Source: JANMZR01 sp031383555
Lineage (GTDB): Bacteria > Bacteroidota > Bacteroidia > Cytophagales > Spirosomataceae
Assembly (NCBI GenBank): GCA_031383555.1
Contig: JANMZR010000453.1
Coordinates: forward strand, 1-16,235
Direction: 5' to 3'
Length of the DNA: 16,235 nucleotides
Positions within the stretch are counted from its first letter, which is position 1. The number at the start of each line of letters is the position of its first letter. Both the position numbers and the translations under genes were made by a program. The notes under the pieces were generated by a model, which saw nothing but the letters and a program-made list of their open reading frames with translations, was not told the origin of the DNA and made no database searches. Positions 7,191 through 14,889 of the stretch are shown here, piece by piece.

Positions 7191-8564
7191 ATGGAAAAGA
7201 GCATACTCCAGCACGAAGCATTTGACCTTACCAAAGATTTTATTGAAAAATTAAGAGAAAATATTGCTCATAATAATTCAATGGAAATAAAGGACTTACT
7301 TGAAGACCTTTACCCCGCTGATATTACCTCAGTTTTAGATGAACTTGATGGCCCCGAGTGTCATTATATTATTGGTTTACTTGACACCGAAATATCTGCT
7401 GAGATAATTAGTAATTTGGATGCCCCTGAGCGTAAAAAGCTCTTTAAAAATTTCACCTCTCAAGAAATTGCCGAATACGTAAATATTATTGACTCTGATG
7501 ATGCTGCTGATATATTGAATGAGCAGCCATTGGTTATAAGAGAAGAAGTAATTGCGCATTTGAAAGATCGAGAACAAGCAAGGTTTATCTTAGATTTAAT
7601 CCATTATGACGAAGATTGTGCAGGAGGCCTGATGCAAAAAGAATTGGTGAAAATAAATGTGAAGCAGTCTGTTACAGAATGTGTTGAGGAAATAAGACGA
7701 CAAGCTGAAGATGTTGAAAATGTGCATTCCGTTTATGTGGTTGATGATGAAGGTATATTGCTTGGAAGGGTTTCGTTAAAAAAAATAATTTTAGCTAAAA
7801 GAGGGTCAAAAATTGCTGACATATACACTGATGATATCGTATCAGTAAAAACCTCAGCTACTGGTGAAGAGGTAGCAGAAATTATGCAAAAATATGACTT
7901 GGAGGCTGTTCCAGTAGTAAATATCCAAAACCGACTTTTAGGGCGAATCACAATTGATGATGTGGTCGATTTTATTACAGAACAAGCCCAAGAAGATATT
8001 TCGGCCATGGCCGGTATTTCGGAAGTTGTGGAAGAAGACGACTCCATTTGGATGCTTGTGCGCTCTAGATTGCCTTGGCTTTTAGTGGGTATGACAGGCA
8101 GCTTTTTAGCAGCCAAAATTATCGAACAATTCAGTGATCAAGTATCATTAATACCTGCTTTGGCTGCTTTTATACCCTTGATTGGTAGCACAGGAGGCAA
8201 TGTTGGTATTCAATCATCGGCCTTAATTGTGCAATCATTGGCCGATAAATCTGGCATTGATACGGCACTTGGTGAGCGGTTGAAAAAGGTAGTAATTGTG
8301 GCTTTAATCAATGGGTTAATTGCAGCTGCATTTGCATTTTTAGGCACTTTATTATTACAACATAGGGAAAATATATCATTAGTAATGAGCCTCTCTATTT
8401 TTTCAATTGTGATGCTAGCCTCACTCATGGGCACTATTACTCCGCTGGTTCTCAATCGTTTAAAGATTAACCCTGCGATTGCATCAGGTCCTTTTATAAC
8501 AACAACTAATGACCTTTTGGGTTACGGAGTGTATTTTATGATTGTGTATTGGTTGCTGGGTTAA
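7191..8564 (+). CDS. mgtE: MgtE-family magnesium channel/transporter
   Basis: MgtE is an inner-membrane Mg2+-gated channel for magnesium uptake. All three parts of the family architecture are present: an acidic helical N domain (to about residue 145 counted from an upstream TTG at 7164), a CBS-domain pair (about 155-270), and a five-helix transmembrane domain (about 300-466). The pore-domain signatures are PLIGSTGGNVGIQSS and NPAIASGPFITTTNDLLGYG. The Asp in TTTND lies where the pore Mg2+-binding Asp of Thermus MgtE is expected. I chose ATG at 7191 (457 residues). The frame stays open to a TTG at 7164, adding nine residues, but that stretch has no conserved look. It probably heads a transcription unit with the deacylase and pyrophosphohydrolase genes, spaced 39 and 19 bp apart. 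Confidence 0.94.
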   Translation: MEKSILQHEAFDLTKDFIEKLRENIAHNNSMEIKDLLEDLYPADITSVLDELDGPECHYIIGLLDTEISAEIISNLDAPERKKLFKNFTSQEIAEYVNIIDSDDAADILNEQPLVIREEVIAHLKDREQARFILDLIHYDEDCAGGLMQKELVKINVKQSVTECVEEIRRQAEDVENVHSVYVVDDEGILLGRVSLKKIILAKRGSKIADIYTDDIVSVKTSATGEEVAEIMQKYDLEAVPVVNIQNRLLGRITIDDVVDFITEQAQEDISAMAGISEVVEEDDSIWMLVRSRLPWLLVGMTGSFLAAKIIEQFSDQVSLIPALAAFIPLIGSTGGNVGIQSSALIVQSLADKSGIDTALGERLKKVVIVALINGLIAAAFAFLGTLLLQHRENISLVMSLSIFSIVMLASLMGTITPLVLNRLKINPAIASGPFITTTNDLLGYGVYFMIVYWLLG

Positions 8565-8603
8565 AGCCCACTAACCCCCGAAGGAGGAATTCAAAACAAG
8601 AAA

Positions 8604-9056
8604 ATGATTGCAGTAATTCAAAGAGTTTCAGAAGCTTCAGTATCAATTGACGGCCAAATAAAAGGCCAGATAAATCAAGGTTTTTTAGTGCTTTTGGGTA
8701 TAACTCATCCTGACAATGAAGATGATTTGGATTGGGTATCCAAGAAAATAATTGGCCTACGAATATTCTCAGATGAGGAAGGGAAAATGAACTTGGATTT
8801 GGCTTCAGTAAAAGGTAATATATTGTTAGTCAGTCAGTTTACATTACATTCTAGTATTAAAAAAGGGAATAGACCCAGCTTTATTGAGGCTGCCCGACCT
8901 GAAATTGCCATTCCACTTTATGAGAGAATGATTGAAAAGCTCTCTATTGAATTGGGGGGAAAAATAGAAACTGGAATATTTGGTGCTGATATGAAAGTTT
9001 CTTTGGTAAATGATGGACCAGTTACCATAATAATTGATAGTAAAAATCGGGTATAA
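8604..9056 (+). CDS. dtd: D-aminoacyl-tRNA deacylase
   Basis: DTD hydrolyses the ester bond of D-aminoacyl-tRNAs (and Gly-tRNA-Ala), keeping D-amino acids out of translation. The 150-residue length is standard. The sequence opens with the canonical MIAVIQRVSEASV. It carries the active-site SQFTL motif (residues 77-81), GNRPSF (88-93) and the cross-subunit Gly-cisPro motif in NDGPVT (G138-P139). The enzyme acts as a cytoplasmic dimer. An AAGGAGG sequence at 8581-8587 looks like a Shine-Dalgarno but is 16 nt from the ATG, too far for a normal role. Confidence 0.96.
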   Translation: MIAVIQRVSEASVSIDGQIKGQINQGFLVLLGITHPDNEDDLDWVSKKIIGLRIFSDEEGKMNLDLASVKGNILLVSQFTLHSSIKKGNRPSFIEAARPEIAIPLYERMIEKLSIELGGKIETGIFGADMKVSLVNDGPVTIIIDSKNRV

Positions 9057-9075
9057 TAAATAAAAACCAAATCAA

Positions 9076-9405
9076 ATGACCTTACAAGAAGCTCAAAATC
9101 AGGTAGATAGCTGGATAAAAACAGTTGGAGTTCGGTATTTCAATGAGCTTACCAATATGGCTATGCTTACTGAAGAGGTAGGTGAAGTAGCACGAATAAT
9201 TGCTCGCAGATACGGTGAACAATCTGAAAAAGAATCAGATAAAAATAAGGATTTGGGTGATGAAATGGCCGATGTACTTTTTGTGTTAATCTGCCTAGCC
9301 AACCAAACAGGTGTTAATTTGACCGATGCTTTAGAGAAAAATATGGAAAAAAAGTCGATTCGTGATGCACTGAGGCATCACGAAAATGAAAAGTTGAAAT
9401 CTTGA
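9076..9405 (+). CDS. MazG-type nucleotide pyrophosphohydrolase (YpjD-like)
   Basis: This 109-residue all-alpha protein belongs to the MazG-like NTP pyrophosphohydrolases, which clean noncanonical nucleoside triphosphates to monophosphates. The metal-binding signature is complete: E33-E34-x-x-E37 in LTEEVGEVARI and E63-x-x-D66 in GDEMADVLFVL, on two helices of the expected bundle. The size matches the single-domain YpjD group rather than two-domain MazG. It lies 19 bp after dtd and is probably co-transcribed, making a small translation and nucleotide quality-control pair. The last codons lie inside a tandem duplication that continues beyond the stop, so the C-terminal residues RHHENEKLKS are probably not critical. 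Confidence 0.9.
   Translation: MTLQEAQNQVDSWIKTVGVRYFNELTNMAMLTEEVGEVARIIARRYGEQSEKESDKNKDLGDEMADVLFVLICLANQTGVNLTDALEKNMEKKSIRDALRHHENEKLKS
9361..9382 (+). repeat. 8-bp inverted repeat at 3' end of pyrophosphohydrolase gene
   Basis: CGTGATGC (9361-9368) and GCATCACG (9375-9382) can form a perfect 8-bp stem with a 6-nt loop inside the last codons. The right arm recurs at 9414-9421. There is no following T-run, so this is not a standard intrinsic terminator. Confidence 0.6.
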
Positions 9406-9438
9406 AAGATAAGGCATCACGAAAATAAAAAGTTGAAA
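9374..9438 (+). repeat. 39-bp-offset direct duplication across the pyrophosphohydrolase stop
   Basis: The 26 bases at 9374-9399 recur at 9413-9438 with one difference (G to A, GAAAATG against GAAAATA). The 39-bp offset is 13 codons. The second copy lies past the TGA at 9403-9405, so it is non-coding. This looks like a recent tandem duplication of the gene's 3' end. Confidence 0.85.
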
Positions 9439-9473
9439 CTTGATATTTTTATTGTCAAAAATTCTCTCAAAAA

Positions 9474-10136
9474 CTATTTCTTAAATACCCTCAACTCAGT
9501 CAAAACTGGATTCAATTTTTTAATTGCTTCTAAACTTACATTAAACTCCGTATCCCCTGAAATACTTTGGTATGCTGCATCAGTAATTTTATTTTGAGCA
9601 TAATCAGAAAATCGGCCAGTAAGCCTCTGATTATCAAGCTTCCCTCCCTCCCAACTCACTATATGTCCACCGTAGTCCCATCCAAAGCCTGAAATGGTAA
9701 AGGCTTTGCCATTTAATGCGAGTACTTTATCGAGATTTTGCCCGGCTTGTAAGCCAGATTTAGAATGCCATTTACCGTTATAACCAGTTGAATCACAATT
9801 AATTACAACATCTTTAAGTAAATCAAATTTCTCTTTTTCAGCCCAATAAAGCTTTACTTCTTCTTTGTTTTTTGGAAAAAGAATAGATACATTTATTGTG
9901 GTACCTTCAGGCCCTGCTATCAAACTATCCTTTTTCAAATTGGTCTTTCCAAATTTTTTCTCAATTGCTTCAAAAGTTTTCAAAGCTAAAATATCCTCGA
10001 GCACATAATTGCTATCCAATTCTGAGATAATCAGTTCTTTTTCAGTAGCTTGTGATGATTCATTCGATTTTTTCTTGCAGGACCAATTTGCAAAAATTGA
10101 AATTAGAATTAAACTAACAATAAGTATATTTTTCAT
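9474..10136 (-). CDS. Putative lipoprotein of unknown function
   Basis: I do not recognise this family. The 220-residue product has a clear lipoprotein signal: Met-Lys, a hydrophobic core, then N-W-S-C with lipidated Cys20 followed by three Lys residues. It is therefore exported and lipid-anchored. The mature part begins with a Ser/Glu/Lys-rich linker, then a mixed alpha/beta domain. A Gly/Trp-rich segment at about residues 150-167 (SGFGWDYGG and SWEGGKL) is the most distinctive element. Helical, charged sequence ends the protein. It is a single-gene unit, convergent with the pyrophosphohydrolase gene and divergent from the rhamnosidase-like gene, so context gives no function. The ATG at 10136 is supported by the signal peptide and by the promoter about 22 bp upstream. 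Confidence 0.8.
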   Translation of the reverse strand: MKNILIVSLILISIFANWSCKKKSNESSQATEKELIISELDSNYVLEDILALKTFEAIEKKFGKTNLKKDSLIAGPEGTTINVSILFPKNKEEVKLYWAEKEKFDLLKDVVINCDSTGYNGKWHSKSGLQAGQNLDKVLALNGKAFTISGFGWDYGGHIVSWEGGKLDNQRLTGRFSDYAQNKITDAAYQSISGDTEFNVSLEAIKKLNPVLTELRVFKK

Positions 10137-10157
10137 TTTATAAAGCAGGATTTTTCA

Positions 10158-10190
10158 CAAAAATAAGCGCATTTTTTACTAAAAACCAAA
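10158..10190 (-). promoter_or_regulatory. Bacteroidota promoter of the lipoprotein gene
   Basis: On the minus strand, TTTG (10190-10187) is followed after 21 bp by TATTTTTG (10165-10158). This matches the -33 TTTG and -7 TAnnTTTG consensus with normal spacing. It is the only promoter in the window with both boxes. Transcription should start near 10152, leaving a leader of about 15 nt. Confidence 0.7.
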
Positions 10191-10268
10191 AGATTGAACA
10201 AAATTAGAGCAAATTGAAATCATTTTCGGATATTTGAATTTTATTTTTTATAATAATCTTTTTCCCAG

Positions 10269-11660
10269 ATGCTATATTTCAAAACCACCATTATTTGCTT
10301 AATTTTCAGCCTGTCCTTATATACTTCTCTTTTTTCCCAAGTTCCAAACAATTTAAAAACTGAAAACCTGGATAAACCTAAAGGTATTATGGTGGCAAAG
10401 CCTAAGTTTTCCTGGCAAGTGAAATTTCCAACGAAAACTGGTAAACAAACTGGTTATCAAATAATTGTAGTAAGTAACGAAGCTGGTTTAAAAAAAAATA
10501 TTGGAGATATTTGGGATAGCAAAAAAGTGGTATCAACACAAACAGAAAATGTTGAATATAATGGTAAAGCGTTAGAATCAGGTAAAAAATATTTTTGGAA
10601 AGTAAAAATTTGGAATGAAAAAGCCAAAGCAAGTGCTTGGAGTGTGGCGAGTTTTTTTGAAATGGGCGATTTGAATAAAGTAGAATGGCAAGCCAATTGG
10701 ATTGGTAAAATTGATAGTGATAAAAAAGGTTTAAAAGCGCTCGACTTTCAAAAGGAGTTTAAATTGAGTAAAAGAGCAACCAAAATAAAAATTCATGCGG
10801 CGGGGCTAGGTGCCTATTCGCTTGTATTAAATGGCAAAAAAGTGGGTGATACCTATTTGGCAACTTCCATGGCAAAAATGTCGGACACCTTGTACTTTCA
10901 AACCTATGAGCTTGATCCTGAATCTATTAGCCCTGGCACTAATTTTATTTCCGCTACTGTGGGCAATGGCTTTTGGGGTTCTGGCAATGCACTAAAAATG
11001 GGTAGTTTTTTAAGCGAGGGGCCCAATAGATTACTTTTTCAGATGGAGTTGAGCTTATATGATGGTAGCTTGCAAACAGTTTCATCTGATGCCAGTTGGC
11101 AAGTACGCAATTCTGCCATTACTTCAAATTCAGTTTATTCTGGCGAAACTTATGATGGCCAATTGGAGTATAGTAAAGACTGGAAAAATGCTGATATTGT
11201 AGACGAGCTTCCTAGTAAAATCATATTTTTTGAAGCTGGCATCGCCAAAGGAAAAGAAAAAATAAGCAGCTTTTCCACAAAAAACAAATTGCTTTTGCCG
11301 AATAAAACCAATCAGCTGAAAATAACTCAAGAACTCAAAGCCATTTCAATAAAATCAACCAAAAAAAACCAATATGTTTTTGACTTTGGGAAAGTATTTA
11401 CCGGATTTGTTCAACTTACGGTTGAAGGCAAAGCTGATAAAGAAGTGGAAATCACTTTCTCAGAGACATTGGATAAAAAGGGTTTTGTAGACCAGTCGGC
11501 AATGAAAATTAAGCCAAAAGATGTATATATTTTAAAAGGTTATAGTACTGAAATCTGGGAGCCAAAGTTTACGATTCACCAATTTCGTTTTGTGCAATTA
11601 TCCGGCTATTCGGGCAAAGCAGATATCAATAGTTTGTTGGGAAAGGTAGTGGGGAATTAG
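10269..11660 (+). CDS. GH78 alpha-L-rhamnosidase-like protein lacking the catalytic domain
   Basis: This 463-residue exported protein matches the N-terminal half of GH78 alpha-L-rhamnosidases. A signal peptide runs to about residue 23 (cut near L-F-S/Q). Next come a fibronectin-III-like domain (about 28-132, with YFWKVKIWN), a Bac_rhamnosid_N beta-sandwich (about 150-330, with HAAGLGAYSLVLNGKKVGD and an ATVGNGFWG motif), and the concanavalin-like domain (about 355-460, with VFDFGKVFTGFVQL and EPKFTIHQFRFVQLSGY). Family members normally continue after the GKVV strand into an (alpha/alpha)6-barrel catalytic domain and total roughly 900 residues. Here the frame stops after GKVVGN, and no barrel sequence follows in the 64-bp gap. 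It should not hydrolyse rhamnosides. It may be a deletion remnant or a stand-alone carbohydrate-binding protein. The remaining frame has no internal stops. Confidence 0.82.
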   Translation: MLYFKTTIICLIFSLSLYTSLFSQVPNNLKTENLDKPKGIMVAKPKFSWQVKFPTKTGKQTGYQIIVVSNEAGLKKNIGDIWDSKKVVSTQTENVEYNGKALESGKKYFWKVKIWNEKAKASAWSVASFFEMGDLNKVEWQANWIGKIDSDKKGLKALDFQKEFKLSKRATKIKIHAAGLGAYSLVLNGKKVGDTYLATSMAKMSDTLYFQTYELDPESISPGTNFISATVGNGFWGSGNALKMGSFLSEGPNRLLFQMELSLYDGSLQTVSSDASWQVRNSAITSNSVYSGETYDGQLEYSKDWKNADIVDELPSKIIFFEAGIAKGKEKISSFSTKNKLLLPNKTNQLKITQELKAISIKSTKKNQYVFDFGKVFTGFVQLTVEGKADKEVEITFSETLDKKGFVDQSAMKIKPKDVYILKGYSTEIWEPKFTIHQFRFVQLSGYSGKADINSLLGKVVGN

Positions 11661-11724
11661 TTTTATAGCAATTTTGACTTACTCTTAAATATTTCTTTAT
11701 TCAAATTTTAAATGTTAAAACCAT

Positions 11725-13071
11725 ATGAAAACGTTTATCAAGCTTCTATTTTTTATAGTATTATTTTCAAGAAATTCATTTTCTCAAAACAATACCATTA
11801 CCCCAGAAACTGCCCTCAAAAACTATATAAATAATAACGATAAAACGTATAATTGGGAGCAGAAAGACTCTATTGTTCTAGGTAAAACAAAGGTCTACCA
11901 TATTTTGCTCACTTCGCAACAATGGCATAATATTATTTGGCGCCATCAGCTTACGGTTTTGGTGCCGTCAAAAGTTTCTTATCAAAATGCACTTCTTTTT
12001 ATAACAGGTGGCTCCAATAAAGATATTCAGCCCAATTGGACAAAAGCTGATGGCCTTTGGCCTCCTTTGGCCGAAATTGCAGAAAAAAATCAATCAATTG
12101 TAGCTATTTTGAGACAGGCGCCAAATCAGCCACTATTTGGCGGACTTACCGAAGATGCTCTTATTTCACATACTTTAAATCAATTCAAGCAAGATAAAGA
12201 TTATTCGTGGCCGCTTTTATTTCCGATGGTAAAGTCTGCGGTGAAGGCAATGGATGCCGTTCAAGATTTTTCTAAACAAAAACTTGAAAAAAACATACAA
12301 GATTTTACTGTTACGGGTGCCTCAAAACGGGGCTGGACTACCTGGCTTACAGCAGCTATTGACGACCCTCGTGTAAAGGCGATAGCTCCAATGGTAATTG
12401 ATATGCTAAATATGCCTGCAACGCTCAATTACCAATTTGAAACTTATGGTGAATATAGTGAGGAAATTGAAGATTACGTTAAATTAGGGATTCCGCAGGG
12501 AGCTAGCTCGCCAAATGGGCAAAAAATAAATACAATGATTGACCCATTTGCATACCGAAGTAAGCTAACAGTACCCAAAATGTTGTTTATAGGTACCAAT
12601 GATCCTTATTGGACGGTTGATGCTACTAAACATTATTGGTCGCAAATACCTGGCCAAAATATGATACATTATGTGCCAAATGCTGGACATAATTTGGGAG
12701 GAGGTAAACAGGCTTTTGAAACTTTGGGGGCTTTTTGGGGCTTAATTAAAAATAACGGAACATTACCAATCTGTAGCTGGAAAGTTACCGATACTGCACA
12801 AGGTGCAGAAATGGTTTTAGCAGCCGAAAACAAAGATTTGATTGAAGTTAACTTATGGGAAACGACCTCATCAGATAAGGATTTTCGAAACAATCTCTGG
12901 CTAAATAGAAAAATGAAATATGAAGATGCTAGCCAAATAAAAATTACAAAACCTTATCCTAAAAAGGGCAACCAAGCGTTTTATATCGATTTGAAATATC
13001 GTGATCCGAATGGCGGCTCGTATTCTGTTTGTAGTAGAATTTATGTAACTGATCATGAAAAATTATGGTAA
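11725..13071 (+). CDS. PhoPQ-activated pathogenicity-related (PqaA-type) alpha/beta hydrolase
   Basis: This 448-residue exported protein belongs to the PhoPQ-activated pathogenicity-related family. A signal peptide ends near N-S-F-S-Q (about residue 20). The body has the family hallmarks: TSQQWHNIIWRHQLTVLVP, then ITGGSN, and an alpha/beta-hydrolase nucleophile elbow GASKRGWTTW with S200. D293 (IGTNDPYW) and H322 (NAGHNLGGG) complete a plausible catalytic triad. A beta-rich C-terminal domain (about 345-448) follows. The family name comes from a Salmonella PhoP-regulated gene; the natural substrate is not established. It lies 64 bp after the truncated rhamnosidase-like gene on the same strand, and both products carry export signals. 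Co-transcription is likely, but no promoter box was found in between to test it. Confidence 0.88.
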   Translation: MKTFIKLLFFIVLFSRNSFSQNNTITPETALKNYINNNDKTYNWEQKDSIVLGKTKVYHILLTSQQWHNIIWRHQLTVLVPSKVSYQNALLFITGGSNKDIQPNWTKADGLWPPLAEIAEKNQSIVAILRQAPNQPLFGGLTEDALISHTLNQFKQDKDYSWPLLFPMVKSAVKAMDAVQDFSKQKLEKNIQDFTVTGASKRGWTTWLTAAIDDPRVKAIAPMVIDMLNMPATLNYQFETYGEYSEEIEDYVKLGIPQGASSPNGQKINTMIDPFAYRSKLTVPKMLFIGTNDPYWTVDATKHYWSQIPGQNMIHYVPNAGHNLGGGKQAFETLGAFWGLIKNNGTLPICSWKVTDTAQGAEMVLAAENKDLIEVNLWETTSSDKDFRNNLWLNRKMKYEDASQIKITKPYPKKGNQAFYIDLKYRDPNGGSYSVCSRIYVTDHEKLW

Positions 13072-13381
13072 AAATACTATATCCCCACCGTACCAAACCA
13101 GTTATTGACCAATTTAATTGTCTTTAAAAATAATTACATTCTTGGGATTATATTTCTATTAATCAAAGTAAAAGTAGGTAGATAATCTATAATAACTAAC
13201 TATTAAAGATATTTATGCCAAAATTTTTAGAATGTTTAGATAAAAAGCTAATTATGTCTAATTTTACCCTCATAAGCTGTTCTTAATAACATATTTCCAA
13301 CATTGATAAAAATCGTTTGCTTAATTGGGAATGCGTTATTGATATCAAATTGAACATTTTGTTCCCAAATACAAAAATAAC
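13072..13381. other. 310-bp intergenic region with nested dyads near its right end
   Basis: No ORF, RNA gene or TAnnTTTG box was recognised here. The left 250 bp are featureless AT-rich sequence. The right end holds three dyads around one axis region: TTGGGAA (13325-13331) with TTCCCAA (13362-13368); a perfect 10-bp palindrome TTGATATCAA (13339-13348); and GAAC-ATTTT-GTTC (13352-13364). All lie within 60 bp upstream of the ATG at 13382 and could be operator sites or leader RNA structure. Confidence 0.5.
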
Positions 13382-14314
13382 ATGTTTTTAAATAGTATAA
13401 AGGCCAAAAACTCAGGCATATTATTGTATGGCATTACTCCTCCCAAAGACCAAACCGACCCTGCAAGAGTAATTGAAATTGCTCAAAAGACGTTGGAAAG
13501 ATTGCATCAGCTTGATATTGATGCACTTGTGGTTTATGATGTACAAGATGAAAGTGCACGAACAGATGAGGAGCGCCCATTTCCGTTTTTGAAAGCATTG
13601 GACCCGTTTGAATTTTCTCGTGACCACTTACATACACTTAGTATACCCAAAATTATTTATAGGCCAGCCGGAAAATTTACCAAAGAAGAGCTTGATATTT
13701 GGGTTGGTGACTTGGTGGCACATGGCTTTTTTCCAGTATTTGTTGGCGTGCCAGCTCCGGATTTTATTCCTTTAACTACTCTGAACGAAGCCTATGATAT
13801 TTGGAGCAAACATCAAGAAATTTCAATTGTAGGTGCTGTAACTATTCCTGAGCGCCATGCAGTTTTGAACGATGAGCAGCATAGAATGTTGGATAAAATG
13901 AATAAGGGCGTGAGCTACTTCATAAGCCAATGTGTTTTTAACGTAGCTTATGCCAAGCAAGTAATTGACGATTTGGAGATTGCATGCGCCAGTTTGGGGC
14001 AAGATTTTCCAACTGTAATATTTACCCTAACAGCCTGTGGATCAAAGAAAACACTTCATTTTATGGAGTGGCTGGGCATTCATATTCCTGAAACTTTGAA
14101 GGAAGAATTATTAGCTTCAGAAAATATATTGAATCGTTCAGTAGAAGTTTGCCTCGAAATTGCCGATGAGCTTACCAGTTATTGCTCAGCCAAAAATATT
14201 CCTTTTGGCTTCAATATCGAATCTGTTGCCATCAGAAAAGAAGAAATTGAAGCTTCTATTATTTTGACTAATACGATTGGTGAGAAGTTGAAAAGCTTGG
14301 GGATAAGGAAATAG
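13382..14314 (+). CDS. Methylenetetrahydrofolate reductase-like TIM-barrel protein
   Basis: This 310-residue cytoplasmic protein resembles the FAD-dependent methylenetetrahydrofolate reductase fold. It opens with an LLYGITPPK strand (residues 14-22) that matches the first-strand FEFFPP element of MTHFR. ALVVYDVQDE (48-57) follows, then barrel strands IIYRP (91-95), PVFVGVPAPD (118-127) and VGAVTIPERH (150-159). GVSYFISQCVFN (176-187) matches the MTHFR substrate-binding strand with its conserved Gln (Q183). FTLTACGS and FGFNIESVAI complete the barrel. The essential Glu of classical MTHFR (E. coli Glu28) aligns by eye with Gly17, so the chemistry may differ or another acid may substitute. It could be an alternative MTHFR or another folate- or flavin-dependent enzyme. 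It is a single-gene unit with nested dyads upstream. Confidence 0.6.
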   Translation: MFLNSIKAKNSGILLYGITPPKDQTDPARVIEIAQKTLERLHQLDIDALVVYDVQDESARTDEERPFPFLKALDPFEFSRDHLHTLSIPKIIYRPAGKFTKEELDIWVGDLVAHGFFPVFVGVPAPDFIPLTTLNEAYDIWSKHQEISIVGAVTIPERHAVLNDEQHRMLDKMNKGVSYFISQCVFNVAYAKQVIDDLEIACASLGQDFPTVIFTLTACGSKKTLHFMEWLGIHIPETLKEELLASENILNRSVEVCLEIADELTSYCSAKNIPFGFNIESVAIRKEEIEASIILTNTIGEKLKSLGIRK

Positions 14315-14370
14315 AATCCGGTATTTTCACCAATTAAAAAGACCTCAAAAAAGTTAATTTAAAGCCTATT

Positions 14371-14889
14371 TTACAATAATTTCAACTCTTCAATAAGATG
14401 TTGGGTAGTATAATTATCCTTAATGACAATATTGGCTCGGCTGTAAAACTGTTGACGGTAATTGTACTTTTCGGTAAGGGTTTCCAACAATTTTACAGCA
14501 TCGGATTTATCTAATAATGGCCTATCGTTTTTTGTGGAATTGTAAATGCGCTCATACAAATTTTGTGGAGAAACATCAAGGTAAATTGAAACGCCGTTTG
14601 CCAAAATAAAGTCCATATTATCAAAAAAAACAGGTGCCCCACCTCCAGTTGATATTACTTTTTTCTGATTATGAATTATCGACTTCAAAAAGGCAGACTC
14701 TATTTCTCGAAAATAGCTTTCACCATTTTCTTGAAATATTTGTGAAATTGGCCTTTGCTCCTTTTCAACAAGAAGCTCATCCATATCCACATATTCAAAG
14801 CCAATATTCGCTGCTAGCGACCTCCCCAATGTCGATTTGCCCGATGAAGGCATTCCAATAAGATAGATATTTTGGTTAGAGTTTATCAT
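14371..14889 (-). CDS. aroK: Shikimate kinase
   Basis: Shikimate kinase phosphorylates shikimate at the 3-hydroxyl using ATP, in the pathway to chorismate and aromatic amino acids. The 172-residue length is typical. Walker A is GMPSSGKST (residues 12-20), the shikimate-binding DMD motif is at 35-37, and the GGGAP motif (STGGGAP, about 80-86) and the lid NDRPLL sequence (about 116-121) are present. A C-terminal arginine in YSRAN fits the adenine-binding region. The start codon overlaps the stop of the upstream DoxX-type gene in an ATGA arrangement (14886-14889), so translation is probably coupled. No other aromatic-pathway gene is in view. Confidence 0.95.
   Translation of the reverse strand: MINSNQNIYLIGMPSSGKSTLGRSLAANIGFEYVDMDELLVEKEQRPISQIFQENGESYFREIESAFLKSIIHNQKKVISTGGGAPVFFDNMDFILANGVSIYLDVSPQNLYERIYNSTKNDRPLLDKSDAVKLLETLTEKYNYRQQFYSRANIVIKDNYTTQHLIEELKLL

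Noticed and set aside
7733..8116. A 127-codon minus-strand frame inside mgtE
   Set aside because: Ser/Thr-rich shadow translation opposite the conserved CBS-domain region; no homology recognised.
8574..8588. AAGGAGG as a strong Shine-Dalgarno site for dtd, or CCCCC-GAA-GGAGG as a terminator
   Set aside because: It is 16 nt from the start codon, and the hairpin has only five pairs with one mismatch and no T-run. It looks more like a remnant of a Bacteroidota CCCCC/GGGGG spacer element.
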